DNA of 64,000 bases from JAJRQY01 sp965224435. Lineage in GTDB: Bacteria > Actinomycetota > Acidimicrobiia > Acidimicrobiales > SZUA-35. The notes below the pieces were generated by a model, which saw only the letters and a program-made list of their open reading frames with translations, was not told the DNA's origin and searched no databases. The DNA is taken from the NCBI GenBank assembly GCA_965224435.1, contig OZ245048.1, forward strand, positions 558,001 to 622,000. Reading direction: 5' to 3'. The translations under genes were made by a program, and so were the position numbers. Shown in pieces: positions 24,984-33,292 of the stretch; position 1 is the stretch's first letter; each line of letters opens with the position of its first letter.

Positions 24984-26378
24984 GTGGCTTTGCAATACGT
25001 TTCAACCAGAGGCAATGCTCCTGAGCTGGGCTTTGCCGACACCCTCCTCACCGGTCTGGCCATCGACGGCGGTCTGTACTGTCCGGCTGAAGTCCCCGAA
25101 CTGGACCTAACTGGCCTGGACGCAGACTCCAGCTACGCCGACATTGCCCTTGCCGTGATGTGGCCCTTTGTCGAAGGCTCCATCGATCGCCAGATCTTTG
25201 CCACCATGGTGGAAGAAACCTATGGTGTTTTCCACCACTCCGACATCGTTCCCCTGGTCGATCTGGGCGACGACCTGCATCTTCTTGATCTGTCCCAGGG
25301 CCCAACCCTGGCCTTCAAGGACGTTGCCCTGCAACTGGTCGGACGACTGCTGGACCACGAGCTGACCAGTCGGGGCGAACGAGTCACCGTTCTGGCCGCA
25401 ACATCGGGTGACACCGGATCGGCCGCCATCGAAGCGCTCAAGAATCGCGGAAACGTCAACCTGGTGGTGCTTCACCCGTATGGCCGAGTGTCAGACGTGC
25501 AACGTCGTCAGATGACTACCGTCGTTGCCCCCAACATTCGTAACGTGGCCCTCGACGGAAACTTCGATGACTGCCAAGATCTGGTCAAGGCCGCGTTCGC
25601 CGACCCAGCCTTGCGCTCCGAATTCGGGTTGGCCGCAGTCAACTCCATCAACTGGGCCCGAGTCATGGCCCAAATCGTCTATTACGTCAGCTCATCACTT
25701 CGACTTACCAGCGGCAATCGCCCCGTCAGCTTCACGGTGCCAACCGGAAACTTCGGCAACGTACTTGCTGGTTGGTACGCCAAACGCATGGGTAACCCGA
25801 CCGGCCAGCTCATTGTCGCCAGCAATCGAAACGACATTCTGACTCGTTTCTTTGCGACTGGCTCGTTGACGGCTCACGATGTTGCTCCGTCACTGAGTCC
25901 CAGCATGGACATCCAGGTCTCTTCCAACTTCGAGCGGCTCTTATGGGAAGCCTCTGGCCGTCAAGGTGAAGCGGTGGCCAAGGTATTGTCCGACTTCCGG
26001 GCTGATGGCGAGGTGGCTTTGGCAGATGATTGGGTCACCTTTGTACGAGCCGAATTCGACTCGGGCCGAGCCGATGATGATGAGACGCTGGCGGAGATGA
26101 AACGAGCCCACGCTGAGTATGGACTGCTGATTGATCCTCACACTGCGGTTGCGCTCAAGGTTGCCCGAGAGCAACGCGACGACTCGGGCAACCCGATGGT
26201 TGTGCTGTCAACGGCGAGTCCGGCCAAGTTCCCAGATGCGGTGAAGCAGGCCACGGGAATCCATCCCGACTTGCCCCCATTCCTTGCCGAACTTCACAGT
26301 CGGGTCGAGCGGGTTGAGCGCTCAACCGCCAATCTTGAGTCGGTTGTCGAACACTTGAGGGCGTTGAACCGGTCCTGA
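24984..26378 (+). CDS. thrC: Threonine synthase
   Basis: A 464-residue PLP enzyme converting O-phosphohomoserine to threonine. The PLP lysine is K112 in LAFKDVALQ; AATSGDTGSAA binds the phosphate, and PTGNFGNVLAGWYAKRMG is the second cofactor loop. The N-terminal region (YVSTRGNAPELGFADTLLTGLAIDGGLY) is that of the long E. coli/yeast-type enzyme rather than the shorter form common in many actinobacteria. The GTG at 24984 is chosen because GGAG lies five bases upstream; a start at 24912 would run inside hom. It is likely co-transcribed with hom. Confidence 0.96.
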   Translation: MALQYVSTRGNAPELGFADTLLTGLAIDGGLYCPAEVPELDLTGLDADSSYADIALAVMWPFVEGSIDRQIFATMVEETYGVFHHSDIVPLVDLGDDLHLLDLSQGPTLAFKDVALQLVGRLLDHELTSRGERVTVLAATSGDTGSAAIEALKNRGNVNLVVLHPYGRVSDVQRRQMTTVVAPNIRNVALDGNFDDCQDLVKAAFADPALRSEFGLAAVNSINWARVMAQIVYYVSSSLRLTSGNRPVSFTVPTGNFGNVLAGWYAKRMGNPTGQLIVASNRNDILTRFFATGSLTAHDVAPSLSPSMDIQVSSNFERLLWEASGRQGEAVAKVLSDFRADGEVALADDWVTFVRAEFDSGRADDDETLAEMKRAHAEYGLLIDPHTAVALKVAREQRDDSGNPMVVLSTASPAKFPDAVKQATGIHPDLPPFLAELHSRVERVERSTANLESVVEHLRALNRS

Positions 26379-26411
26379 CTTGGTAGCATTCTGCTCTGCA
26401 GTGCACAGTAG

Positions 26412-26524
26412 GGGTTGGCAAATCCGCTGATCGCTTGCCTGCAACCCTGATGTCTTTCGCCTAGTACCAGCTCACGGTAGGGCGAAGATCTGGCATCGGA
26501 CCCCCTCCGGCGACAGGTCGTCGG
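26412..26524 (+). promoter_or_regulatory. Structured 5' leader of rho
   Basis: The 166-base gap before rho can fold into three successive hairpins. The first, 26412-26447, pairs GGGTTG and GCAA with TTGC and CAACCC across a three-base bulge. The second, 26456-26486, pairs TTCGCC and TACC with GGTA and GGCGAA. The third, 26507-26524, pairs CCGGCGA with TCGTCGG. The rho gene is known to control itself through its leader in E. coli; a similar role here is inference. A ribosome site GGAG follows at 26535. Confidence 0.4.
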
Positions 26525-26544
26525 CTTCACAACAGGAGTGTGTC

Positions 26545-28407
26545 GTGAGCGAGCAAGGAATCGTCGGCCGTGCCGACCTTCAGAAGAAAGACAAGGGCGA
26601 GCTTCAGGCCATCGTCGAAGCACTGGGTGGCAAAGCCTCCAGTCGACTGAAAAAGGCTGACCTCGTCGACCAGATTCTTGAATTGTCGGGCGTTGTTCCC
26701 GCAGTCGAGGCCCCCGGTGATACTGCTGCGTCTGGTGACACTGGTCCGGCAGATGAATCGTCTGATGATGCCAAGTCTTCGGACGAAGCCGCATCGTCGG
26801 CCGACTCTGAGCCACAGGCTCCCTCCGACAGCGAGTCTGATGCGGATGCCCCTCAAGACCAGGACTCGTCCAGGTCTCAGCCCCGTCAACAGAATGCTCG
26901 GTCGGGCAGCCAAGGCAAGCAGGACAGTCAGAACGGCGACAAATCCTCCAAACGCCAGCGCTCTCGGCGAGGTCGCGGCGGTGAACCGCCAGCAGAATGG
27001 GAAACCGAACTCTCCGGCGACTCTCGACAGGATTCCTCCAAGCGAGACAGTCAGAAGCAGAACAGTTCCAAGCAGGACCGCGGCTCAAAGCAAGACGGAC
27101 CCAAGCAGGACCGTGGTTCGAAGCAGGACGGTTCCAAGCAGGACAGTGGTCGCAATCAGGGCAGCCAGAACCAGGGCGGTCAGAATCAGGGTGGTGCTGA
27201 TGATGACGGCGACAACAATCGTCGTCGCCGTCGTAGAGGTCGCAACCGCGATCGCGATGATGAGGTCGCCAACCTCGAACCGGTAGCAGCATCTGGCTAC
27301 ATGGAACTTCGTGACGATGGCTACGGATTCCTCCGGGTCAATGGCTGGATGCCGTCCAAGGACGATGTCTATGTGCCGGTGCGCATGGTCCGCCAATGGG
27401 GTTTGCGTAAGGGTGACCATGTTGTTGGGACGGCCCGGCCGGCCAACCGCAACGAGAAGAACCCGGCGATGGAAGTGATTGAGACTGTTAACGGTCTCAA
27501 TCTGGATGACTCCAAGAACCGGCCCCTGTTCGAAGACCTGACACCTCTCTTCCCCGACGAGCGGCTCCGCTTGGAACAAACTCGTTCCCCTCTCCAGATC
27601 ACTCCTCGCATCATTGATCTTGTCGCCCCTATCGGCAAGGGCCAGCGTGGCCTGATTGTCTCGCCTCCCAAGGCAGGCAAGACGTCCATCATGAAGGACA
27701 TTGCCCGTTCCATTGAGAAGAACAACCCCGAGGTTCACCTCGTTGTCCTGCTCATCGATGAACGGCCAGAAGAAGTCACCGACATGGCTCGCAGCCTGGA
27801 CCACGGCGAGGTCGTCGCGTCCACCTTCGATCGCCCACCCGAAGAACACTGCGCCCTAGCCGAGCTGACCATTGAGCGAGCCAAACGCATGGTCGAAGCC
27901 GGTGAAGACGTTGTCATCCTCCTGGATGGCATCACCCGCCTTGCACGGGCCTACAACATGGCCGGACCCAGTTCGGGCCGCCTCATGTCCGGCGGTTTGG
28001 ATACCGCTGCCATCTACCCACCGAAGCGTTTCTTTGGTGCCGCCCGAAACCTTGAAGAGGGTGGCTCGCTCACCATTTTGGCCACCGCCCTCGTCGAGAC
28101 TGGCTCTCGCATGGATGAGGTCATCTTTGAAGAGTTCAAGGGCACCGGCAATATGGAGCTACGGCTCGATCGCCGACTGGCCGAACGGGGCGTATTCCCC
28201 GCCATCAATATCGACGGCAGTTCCACTCGCCGTCCCGAACTGCTGAGCGAGCGTACCGAACGGCTCCAGGTCGAGAAGCTTCGCCGAGTACTCGGAGCCC
28301 TCGCTGATTCTGATGCTGCGCCAAGTGCTGGCATCGACCTGCTGGTTGATCGGCTCAAGTCGTTCAAGACCAACAAGGACTTCCTGGCCGAGATCGCCAA
28401 GTCCTGA
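26545..28407 (+). CDS. rho: Transcription termination factor Rho
   Basis: A 620-residue hexameric RNA helicase/ATPase that ends transcription. Order of parts: Rho_N helix bundle (about 8-50, DKGELQAIVEALGG); a low-complexity insert of about 180 residues rich in Ser, Gln, Asp, Lys and Arg, with KQD-G units and a run of Arg; the cold-shock-like RNA-binding domain (GYMELRDDGYGFLR); and the ATPase core with Walker A PPKAGKTS (K379), Walker B VVILLDGITRLARAYN and the Q-loop region MSGGLDTAAIYPPKRFFGAARN. Long basic inserts in this place are known in actinobacterial Rho proteins. GTG start with GGAG six bases before. Confidence 0.97.
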   Translation: MSEQGIVGRADLQKKDKGELQAIVEALGGKASSRLKKADLVDQILELSGVVPAVEAPGDTAASGDTGPADESSDDAKSSDEAASSADSEPQAPSDSESDADAPQDQDSSRSQPRQQNARSGSQGKQDSQNGDKSSKRQRSRRGRGGEPPAEWETELSGDSRQDSSKRDSQKQNSSKQDRGSKQDGPKQDRGSKQDGSKQDSGRNQGSQNQGGQNQGGADDDGDNNRRRRRRGRNRDRDDEVANLEPVAASGYMELRDDGYGFLRVNGWMPSKDDVYVPVRMVRQWGLRKGDHVVGTARPANRNEKNPAMEVIETVNGLNLDDSKNRPLFEDLTPLFPDERLRLEQTRSPLQITPRIIDLVAPIGKGQRGLIVSPPKAGKTSIMKDIARSIEKNNPEVHLVVLLIDERPEEVTDMARSLDHGEVVASTFDRPPEEHCALAELTIERAKRMVEAGEDVVILLDGITRLARAYNMAGPSSGRLMSGGLDTAAIYPPKRFFGAARNLEEGGSLTILATALVETGSRMDEVIFEEFKGTGNMELRLDRRLAERGVFPAINIDGSSTRRPELLSERTERLQVEKLRRVLGALADSDAAPSAGIDLLVDRLKSFKTNKDFLAEIAKS

Positions 28408-28441
28408 TCAAACCTTTCTATTTCCGTCAAACCCGAGCAAA

Positions 28442-28488
28442 CGGGTCCTGAGTAAATACCCGCGGAGGTTTCGCGATCCACGCGAACC
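28442..28488 (+). promoter_or_regulatory. Two hairpins in the rpmE leader
   Basis: CGGGT (28442-28446) pairs with ACCCG (28458-28462). GGTTTCGCG (28467-28475) pairs with CGCGAACC (28481-28488) around ATCCA with one bulged T. They lie between the rho stop and the L31 ribosome site. L31 leaders in other bacteria bind the protein to control its own synthesis; such a role here is only inferred. Confidence 0.35.
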
Positions 28489-28506
28489 CGCCACAATGGA
28501 GCAGCT

Positions 28507-28926
28507 ATGAAGCCGGACATTCACCCCAACTACCGCCCAGTCGTCTTTCAAGACGTAGGAGCGGAATTCGCTTTCCTGACAAAGTCAACGATTGCAACAT
28601 CGGAGACCATCGACTGGGAAGACGGAGAGACCTATCCTCTCTACAAGGTCGACATCTCCTCAGCGAGCCACCCGTTCTACACCGGAACGATGCGCATCAT
28701 TGATACCGCTGGTCGTGTCGAGCGCTTCGAGCGTCGCTTTGGTCGCCGCAAGGGTGCTGCCGCCACACCAGAAGAAGCCGCAGCAGATACTGCACCAAAG
28801 GCCGAAGCCGCACCTGCCGCTGAAGCGCCTGCCGCTGAAGCTCCAGTGGCTGAAACTGCTCCTGTCGAGGAAGCCCCAGTAGTTGAGGCTCCAGCAGAGA
28901 CCGAAGCGACATCAGACGAGAGTTGA
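28507..28926 (+). CDS. rpmE2: 50S ribosomal protein L31 type B with acidic C-terminal tail
   Basis: A 139-residue protein. The first about 83 residues are L31 (KPDIHPNYRPVVFQD, HPFYTG, GRVERFERRFGRRKG). It has no cysteine, so it is the zinc-free type B form (RpmE2/YtiA type) rather than the zinc-binding CXXC form. A tail of about 55 residues made almost only of Ala, Pro, Glu, Thr and Val follows; ordinary L31 ends soon after residue 85. GGAG six bases before the ATG supports the start. It lies between rho and prfA as in many bacteria. Confidence 0.94.
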   Translation: MKPDIHPNYRPVVFQDVGAEFAFLTKSTIATSETIDWEDGETYPLYKVDISSASHPFYTGTMRIIDTAGRVERFERRFGRRKGAAATPEEAAADTAPKAEAAPAAEAPAAEAPVAETAPVEEAPVVEAPAETEATSDES

Positions 28927-28980
28927 TTTCGGCGCTCGATTCGTTCTCTTCGCGAGGCACTTGCCCCAAGTAGAGGCGAT

Positions 28981-29994
28981 ATGGCAACCACTAAAATCAA
29001 ACGAGGACTGCTAGAAGCGAAGCTGAAAGGCCTCGTTCGATCTGTCCTCGAACCAGACGAAGCAGGCTTTGAATTGATCGATGCTCCCGGCGCTGTCGGG
29101 GGCATCGTCGCGTCTAGGGGATTCTGCCTCCTCGTTGCTGATTCCAAGACGGGTTCCCAAATCCGTAGTCTTGGACAGGCTTTGATCTGGGCAGATCGAG
29201 CCGAGGTCAGCGAATTGAACGTTCTGGTCGAAGCCGATGATGCTGGTGACCTTGCTCGGCGAGCAGGGCTTCTGGATCCAGCTCCGATTGTGTGGGAGAT
29301 CCAGGGCACCAAGCTGCGGCTGGCCGAGTCTGTAGCTCTCGAACCTGCGCCAGAGCTTGCGCTGGAAGAACTGGAATTCAGCCTCACCATGAAAGCGGCA
29401 GGTACCCGTCCCGTCGATGACCACGGGCGCCTGGTGGCCGAAGTTGCTGGTCTGGAAGTTGCCCGAGTCAGTCGTGACGAAGAAGGCGCTTACCTGGAGG
29501 TAGGGGTCGGCCAAGCCGACCGCGAGCTGCAGATGCTGGTGCACGGTGGGCTCGAACGCCAAGAAGCGTTGGAACGTGCCGTTGGAATGGTTCTGGAGCA
29601 TCGACGACTCGACGCGCCACTGCATCCTCTCAATCGCCTGGCCCGTGAACGTTGGCTTCGCTCCAAGATTCTGGATCAGCCCAGCCTGATTGGCCTCACA
29701 ACAGCCGAACCGCTGCCTCCGCTGCGTCCTCGATCAACCTTGCTTGGCACCGAACCGTCCGCGGCCATTGGCCTGGATAAAGCAGGAAAGCAGATCGTGG
29801 TTGTTTGCTCGGTTGGGGTAGACGTTGACCTCACCGCTGAAGCAGCGGAGTATCGCCAACGGTCAGCTCCCGACGCCGAACTGCTTCTCGTTGTTCCCAA
29901 GGCTGATCAGCACCCGGCCGTAGTCCGAACAGTTAAGCGACTTCATCATGCATCATTCTTGAGTTTCCCGCCACCTTGGGGCACCCCTCTGTAG
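28981..29994 (+). CDS. Uncharacterised protein between rpmE and prfA
   Basis: A 337-residue soluble protein, mostly alternating alpha/beta with many acidic residues. No catalytic motif or membrane segment is seen. The middle (LDAPLHPLNRLARERWLRS) and the C-terminal segment (ELLLVVPKADQHPAVVRTVKRL) look structured. Its position inside the translation/termination cluster, with prfA starting 11 bases after its stop, suggests co-transcription with the release factor gene. I do not recognise the family and assign no function. Confidence 0.8.
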   Translation: MATTKIKRGLLEAKLKGLVRSVLEPDEAGFELIDAPGAVGGIVASRGFCLLVADSKTGSQIRSLGQALIWADRAEVSELNVLVEADDAGDLARRAGLLDPAPIVWEIQGTKLRLAESVALEPAPELALEELEFSLTMKAAGTRPVDDHGRLVAEVAGLEVARVSRDEEGAYLEVGVGQADRELQMLVHGGLERQEALERAVGMVLEHRRLDAPLHPLNRLARERWLRSKILDQPSLIGLTTAEPLPPLRPRSTLLGTEPSAAIGLDKAGKQIVVVCSVGVDVDLTAEAAEYRQRSAPDAELLLVVPKADQHPAVVRTVKRLHHASFLSFPPPWGTPL

Positions 29995-30005
29995 CCTTCG
30001 CTCAT

Positions 30006-31079
30006 ATGTTGGAACGGTTGGACTCACTTGAGCGCGAATTTCATGAGCTCGAGGCTCGCCTTGGTGACCCCGAGCTGATTGCGGACAATGCCCGCTATGT
30101 GCGAGCGATGCGCCGCTATCGGGAGCTTTCCGACATCGTCGGAGTTGGCCGCAAACTGCGTGACCGCAGCGAAGACCTTGAGGTGGCCAAGGAGCTGATG
30201 GCCGAGGCCTCGCCCGGTGACCGGGATGAGATGCGGACCGAGGTGAATGAGGCCGAATCTGACATCGCCAAATTCGAAGAAGAATTCAAGGTCTTGCTAT
30301 TGCCCAAGGACCCGAACGACGGGCGAGACGTCATCATCGAAATCCGTGGCGCCGAGGGCGGGGAAGAAGCAAACCTGTTTGCCCGCGACCTGTTTGACAT
30401 GTATCGCGAGTTCGCTGCGGGTCTCGGTTGGAAGACCGAGCTGATGTCGGTTCAGAACTCTGATCTTGGCGGACTCAGCGAATGTTCCTTCACCCTTCGC
30501 GGCGATGACGTGTGGACCAGGATGAAGTTTGAGGCGGGGCCACACCGGGTGCAACGCGTACCCGTCACCGAATCGCAAGGCAGAGTCCACACCTCCTCGG
30601 CCACCGTGTCGGTCTTGCCCGAAGCGGATGAGGTTGACATCGAGATCAATCCGAATGACTTGCAGATTGACACGTATCGATCTTCGGGGGCGGGAGGCCA
30701 GCACGTCAATACCACGGACTCGGCTGTTCGCATGACCCATATTCCCACTGGTGTCACCGTCTCGATGCAGGATGAGAAGAGTCAGCTTCAGAACCGAGCT
30801 CGTGCGCTAGTCGTTCTGCGATCACGCATGCTCAAGCTGGAACAGGACCGGGTTGCCTCTGAGGCCTCGGCGGCTCGTAAGGATCAGATTGGTTCGGGCG
30901 GCCGCTCAGAGAAGATCCGAACCTACAACTTCAAAGAAAACCGCGTCACCGATCACCGCATTGGGTTGAGCATCTATCAACTGGAAAAGATCCTGGCCGG
31001 TGACCTGATCGAGATCAGCAATGCGCTCGTTCACGACGAGCGAACCCGCCAGCTGCAAGCTGATCCCGATGACCAGTGA
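30006..31079 (+). CDS. prfA: Peptide chain release factor 1
   Basis: A 357-residue class I release factor for UAG and UAA. The N-terminal coiled domain is followed by HRVQRVPVTESQGRVHTS. That segment carries the PxT-type codon-recognition tripeptide as PVT, where E. coli RF1 has PAT. The catalytic GGQ is at residues 230-232 in SSGAGGQHVNTTDSAVR. The start at ATG 30006 gives the canonical MLERLDSLEREF beginning. prmC, whose product methylates the GGQ glutamine, starts six bases after the stop. Confidence 0.97.
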   Translation: MLERLDSLEREFHELEARLGDPELIADNARYVRAMRRYRELSDIVGVGRKLRDRSEDLEVAKELMAEASPGDRDEMRTEVNEAESDIAKFEEEFKVLLLPKDPNDGRDVIIEIRGAEGGEEANLFARDLFDMYREFAAGLGWKTELMSVQNSDLGGLSECSFTLRGDDVWTRMKFEAGPHRVQRVPVTESQGRVHTSSATVSVLPEADEVDIEINPNDLQIDTYRSSGAGGQHVNTTDSAVRMTHIPTGVTVSMQDEKSQLQNRARALVVLRSRMLKLEQDRVASEASAARKDQIGSGGRSEKIRTYNFKENRVTDHRIGLSIYQLEKILAGDLIEISNALVHDERTRQLQADPDDQ

Positions 31080-31085
31080 TAACCG

Positions 31086-32036
31086 GTGACTGAGCCAGCA
31101 GGAAGTAAGTCACCAGGGTACAAACCAGCCAGGAAAGAGCCAGCACAGGACGGCTCCATCTCGTGGTCAAGCCTTCTACGAGAAGCAGTTGGTCTGTTCG
31201 AGCGCGCCGGCGTCGAGAATCCTGCAGGTAGTGCCCGACGCATCGTCGAGGCTGCGACCGGTCTTGATCCAACCGACCTGGCCCTCAACCTGGAGCAACC
31301 AGCGACCGTTCGAGGCGTCGCTCAATTCGACGCCATGGTTGCCCGCCGGCTCAAAGGCGAGCCCTTGCAATATGTGGTGGGGAGCTGGGGGTTTCGACAC
31401 CTGGACCTGCTGGTTGATCGACGGGTCCTGATACCCCGGCCCGAAACCGAAGAGATTGTCCAGTGGGGCTTAGATGAGCTGGCTCGTTGTGCCCGCTCCG
31501 GAAGCGTCGAACCCCTGGTGGCAGATCTCGGAACTGGCAGCGGGGCCATTGGACTTTCTGTACTAACTGAAGTCCAGCAAGCCCAGGTGTGGATGACTGA
31601 TGCATCCGACGATGCACTGGCAGTTTGTCGTGCCAACCTGGCTGCTTTAGGTCGGGCTGGCGTTCGAGGTCGTATCGTTTCTGGTTCCTGGTTCGAAGCC
31701 TTGCCCGACGCACTGCTCGGTGCCGTCGACCTGATCATCACCAACCCGCCCTACGTTGCTCAAGGCGATGAATTGCCTCCGGTGGTGGCTGATTGGGAGC
31801 CGAATCAGGCGTTGGTTTCTGGGCCTCTTGGAACCGAAGATGTTCACCATCTCCTCGAAACGGCGCCACGCTGGTTGAGTGCCGATGGGGCCATTGTGGT
31901 GGAAATGGCACCTGACCAGGTTGATCCGATGTGTCAGCTGGCCTCTGCTCATTTCGAAGAAGTCGAGTCCAAGCAAGACCTTTCCGACCGCCAGCGCGGC
32001 ATTGTCGCCCGGTTCCCAAGAAAGCCACATTCATAG
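31086..32036 (+). CDS. prmC: Release factor glutamine methyltransferase
   Basis: A 316-residue SAM enzyme that methylates the Gln of the GGQ motif in release factors. The N-terminal helical domain binds the factor. The catalytic domain has VADLGTGSGAIGLSV as motif I and NPPY at 220-223 as the glutamine-binding signature. The about 30-residue N-terminal extension before SLLREAVGLFERAGVENP is basic and longer than usual. GTG start at 31086, six bases after the prfA stop, so the two are translated together. Confidence 0.94.
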   Translation: MTEPAGSKSPGYKPARKEPAQDGSISWSSLLREAVGLFERAGVENPAGSARRIVEAATGLDPTDLALNLEQPATVRGVAQFDAMVARRLKGEPLQYVVGSWGFRHLDLLVDRRVLIPRPETEEIVQWGLDELARCARSGSVEPLVADLGTGSGAIGLSVLTEVQQAQVWMTDASDDALAVCRANLAALGRAGVRGRIVSGSWFEALPDALLGAVDLIITNPPYVAQGDELPPVVADWEPNQALVSGPLGTEDVHHLLETAPRWLSADGAIVVEMAPDQVDPMCQLASAHFEEVESKQDLSDRQRGIVARFPRKPHS

Positions 32037-32071
32037 GGCCGACCGAGTGTTGCAGCACAAGTCTTGAATCG

Positions 32072-32590
32072 ATGGATCGAGAGTCGGATAGGAAGTCGAG
32101 GGACAAGGCGGGCTACGATCAAGAATCGCCGCCTCCGGAGGTCAATCAATTGTTCGGTAAAAACAACAAGCTGGATACAACCTGGCTGGGTCAGGTCAGT
32201 TTCTTTGACCAGTTCACCCCAGAGCAGTTGGAAGAAGTGTCGTCGCTGGGCCAGAAAGTCACTGCGGGTCCGGGAGCACTGCTGACCGATCAAGGAAACT
32301 TTGGTGAGGTGTCCTACATCGTCATCGAAGGCACCGCCAACGTCTTGATGAACGGCGAGTACGTTGCATCGGTCGGGCCTGGCTCCGTCGTCGGAGAGAT
32401 GTCGTTGCTGGAGCACCGCCCTCGAGTGGCCTCGGTCGTGGCAGAGACGGAAATGGTCTTGGTGTCGTTCGGCATTGACGAGTTCCGTTCGCTACTGGAT
32501 CGCAATCCCACGGCCAAGGATCGGATCCTGACCCTGCTGGACGCGCGCAGTCGGGCGAACCTCTCTCGCAACAATGACGATTCTGTTTGA
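32072..32590 (+). CDS. Cyclic-nucleotide-binding domain protein
   Basis: A 172-residue protein with a single Crp-type CNB domain: FFDQFTPEQLEEVSSLGQ, VTAGPGALLTDQGNFGEVSYIVIEG, then GPGSVVGEMSLLEHRPRVASVVAET, matching the phosphate-binding cassette (GE-M-LL-RPR). No DNA-binding or kinase domain follows, so it is a stand-alone sensor or adaptor. The first about 35 residues are polar and disordered. In many actinobacteria the tsaC/sua5 gene stands here after prmC; in this window tsaC is at 59178. The ATG at 32072 follows the prmC stop by 35 bases. Its 3' end is duplicated. Confidence 0.87.
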   Translation: MDRESDRKSRDKAGYDQESPPPEVNQLFGKNNKLDTTWLGQVSFFDQFTPEQLEEVSSLGQKVTAGPGALLTDQGNFGEVSYIVIEGTANVLMNGEYVASVGPGSVVGEMSLLEHRPRVASVVAETEMVLVSFGIDEFRSLLDRNPTAKDRILTLLDARSRANLSRNNDDSV

Positions 32591-32614
32591 GCTAGACGAT
32601 TCTGTTTGAGCTAG
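32577..32614 (+). repeat. 19-bp perfect tandem duplication over a stop codon
   Basis: ACGATTCTGTTTGAGCTAG occurs twice in direct succession at 32577-32595 and 32596-32614. The first copy holds the last codons and TGA of the cyclic-nucleotide-binding protein. Confidence 0.97.
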
Positions 32615-32732
32615 TGGGTCTATAGTCTGCTCGGGCGCCAACAACTGGACCGCAGACTGCCCAAGTGCCGGTCTTGAATGAAGGTCTCAGTAGCCGGTTG
32701 GTGACTTGTTCGACTAACTAATTGGAGTTTTG

Positions 32733-33182
32733 GTGCGTATCGCAATCGGGTCAGATCACGCAGGATTCGATCTCAAAGAAGAAGTCGGCAACCATCTCCG
32801 GTCATGCGGACATGAGGTAATCGACCTCGGAACTCACGACACCGCTTCGGTGGACTATCCCGACTTCGGTGAGGCAGTCGGGAAGTCCGTTTCCTCCGGC
32901 GATACCGAGCTTGGTATCGCCGTTTGCGGCAGCGGCATTGGAATCTGTATGGCCGCTGGCAAGGTTGAAGGAGTACGCGCCGCCACGGTGCATGACGTCA
33001 CCTCAGCTCGCCTTTCTCGACTCCACAATGATGCCAACGTGATGTGTCTGGGTCAGCGCTTTACCGGTGTGCAAGTCGCTCTCGATGCTGTTGACGCTTT
33101 CGTTGCTGGAAGTTTTGAGGGTGGTAGGCACAGTCGCCGAGTCGACAAGATCAACACGATCACACGGCAAACAGACTCCTAG
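32733..33182 (+). CDS. rpiB: Ribose-5-phosphate isomerase B
   Basis: A 149-residue RpiB/LacAB-type enzyme that interconverts ribose-5-phosphate and ribulose-5-phosphate in the pentose phosphate pathway. It begins RIAIGSDHAGFDLKEEV, has the active-site Cys in AVCGSGIGICMAAGK and the phosphate-binding tail region (RHSRRVDKIN). The GTG at 32733 is preferred over the TTG at 32730 because GGAG lies five bases upstream of it. Confidence 0.95.
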   Translation: MRIAIGSDHAGFDLKEEVGNHLRSCGHEVIDLGTHDTASVDYPDFGEAVGKSVSSGDTELGIAVCGSGIGICMAAGKVEGVRAATVHDVTSARLSRLHNDANVMCLGQRFTGVQVALDAVDAFVAGSFEGGRHSRRVDKINTITRQTDS

Positions 33183-33292
33183 TCACTCTCAAATACACGA
33201 GATTCGGCCGGGCCTTCCGGTTGCTGGAGCCCGACCCTGATTCCAATATTTCACACTGCACGAACACCACTCCAGAAAGTCTGAGTAGTCCT

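Noticed and set aside
26294..27849. Long open frames (332 and 254 codons) antisense to thrC/rho
   Set aside because: They are low-complexity mirrors of the rho insert, with no start signals or recognisable domains.
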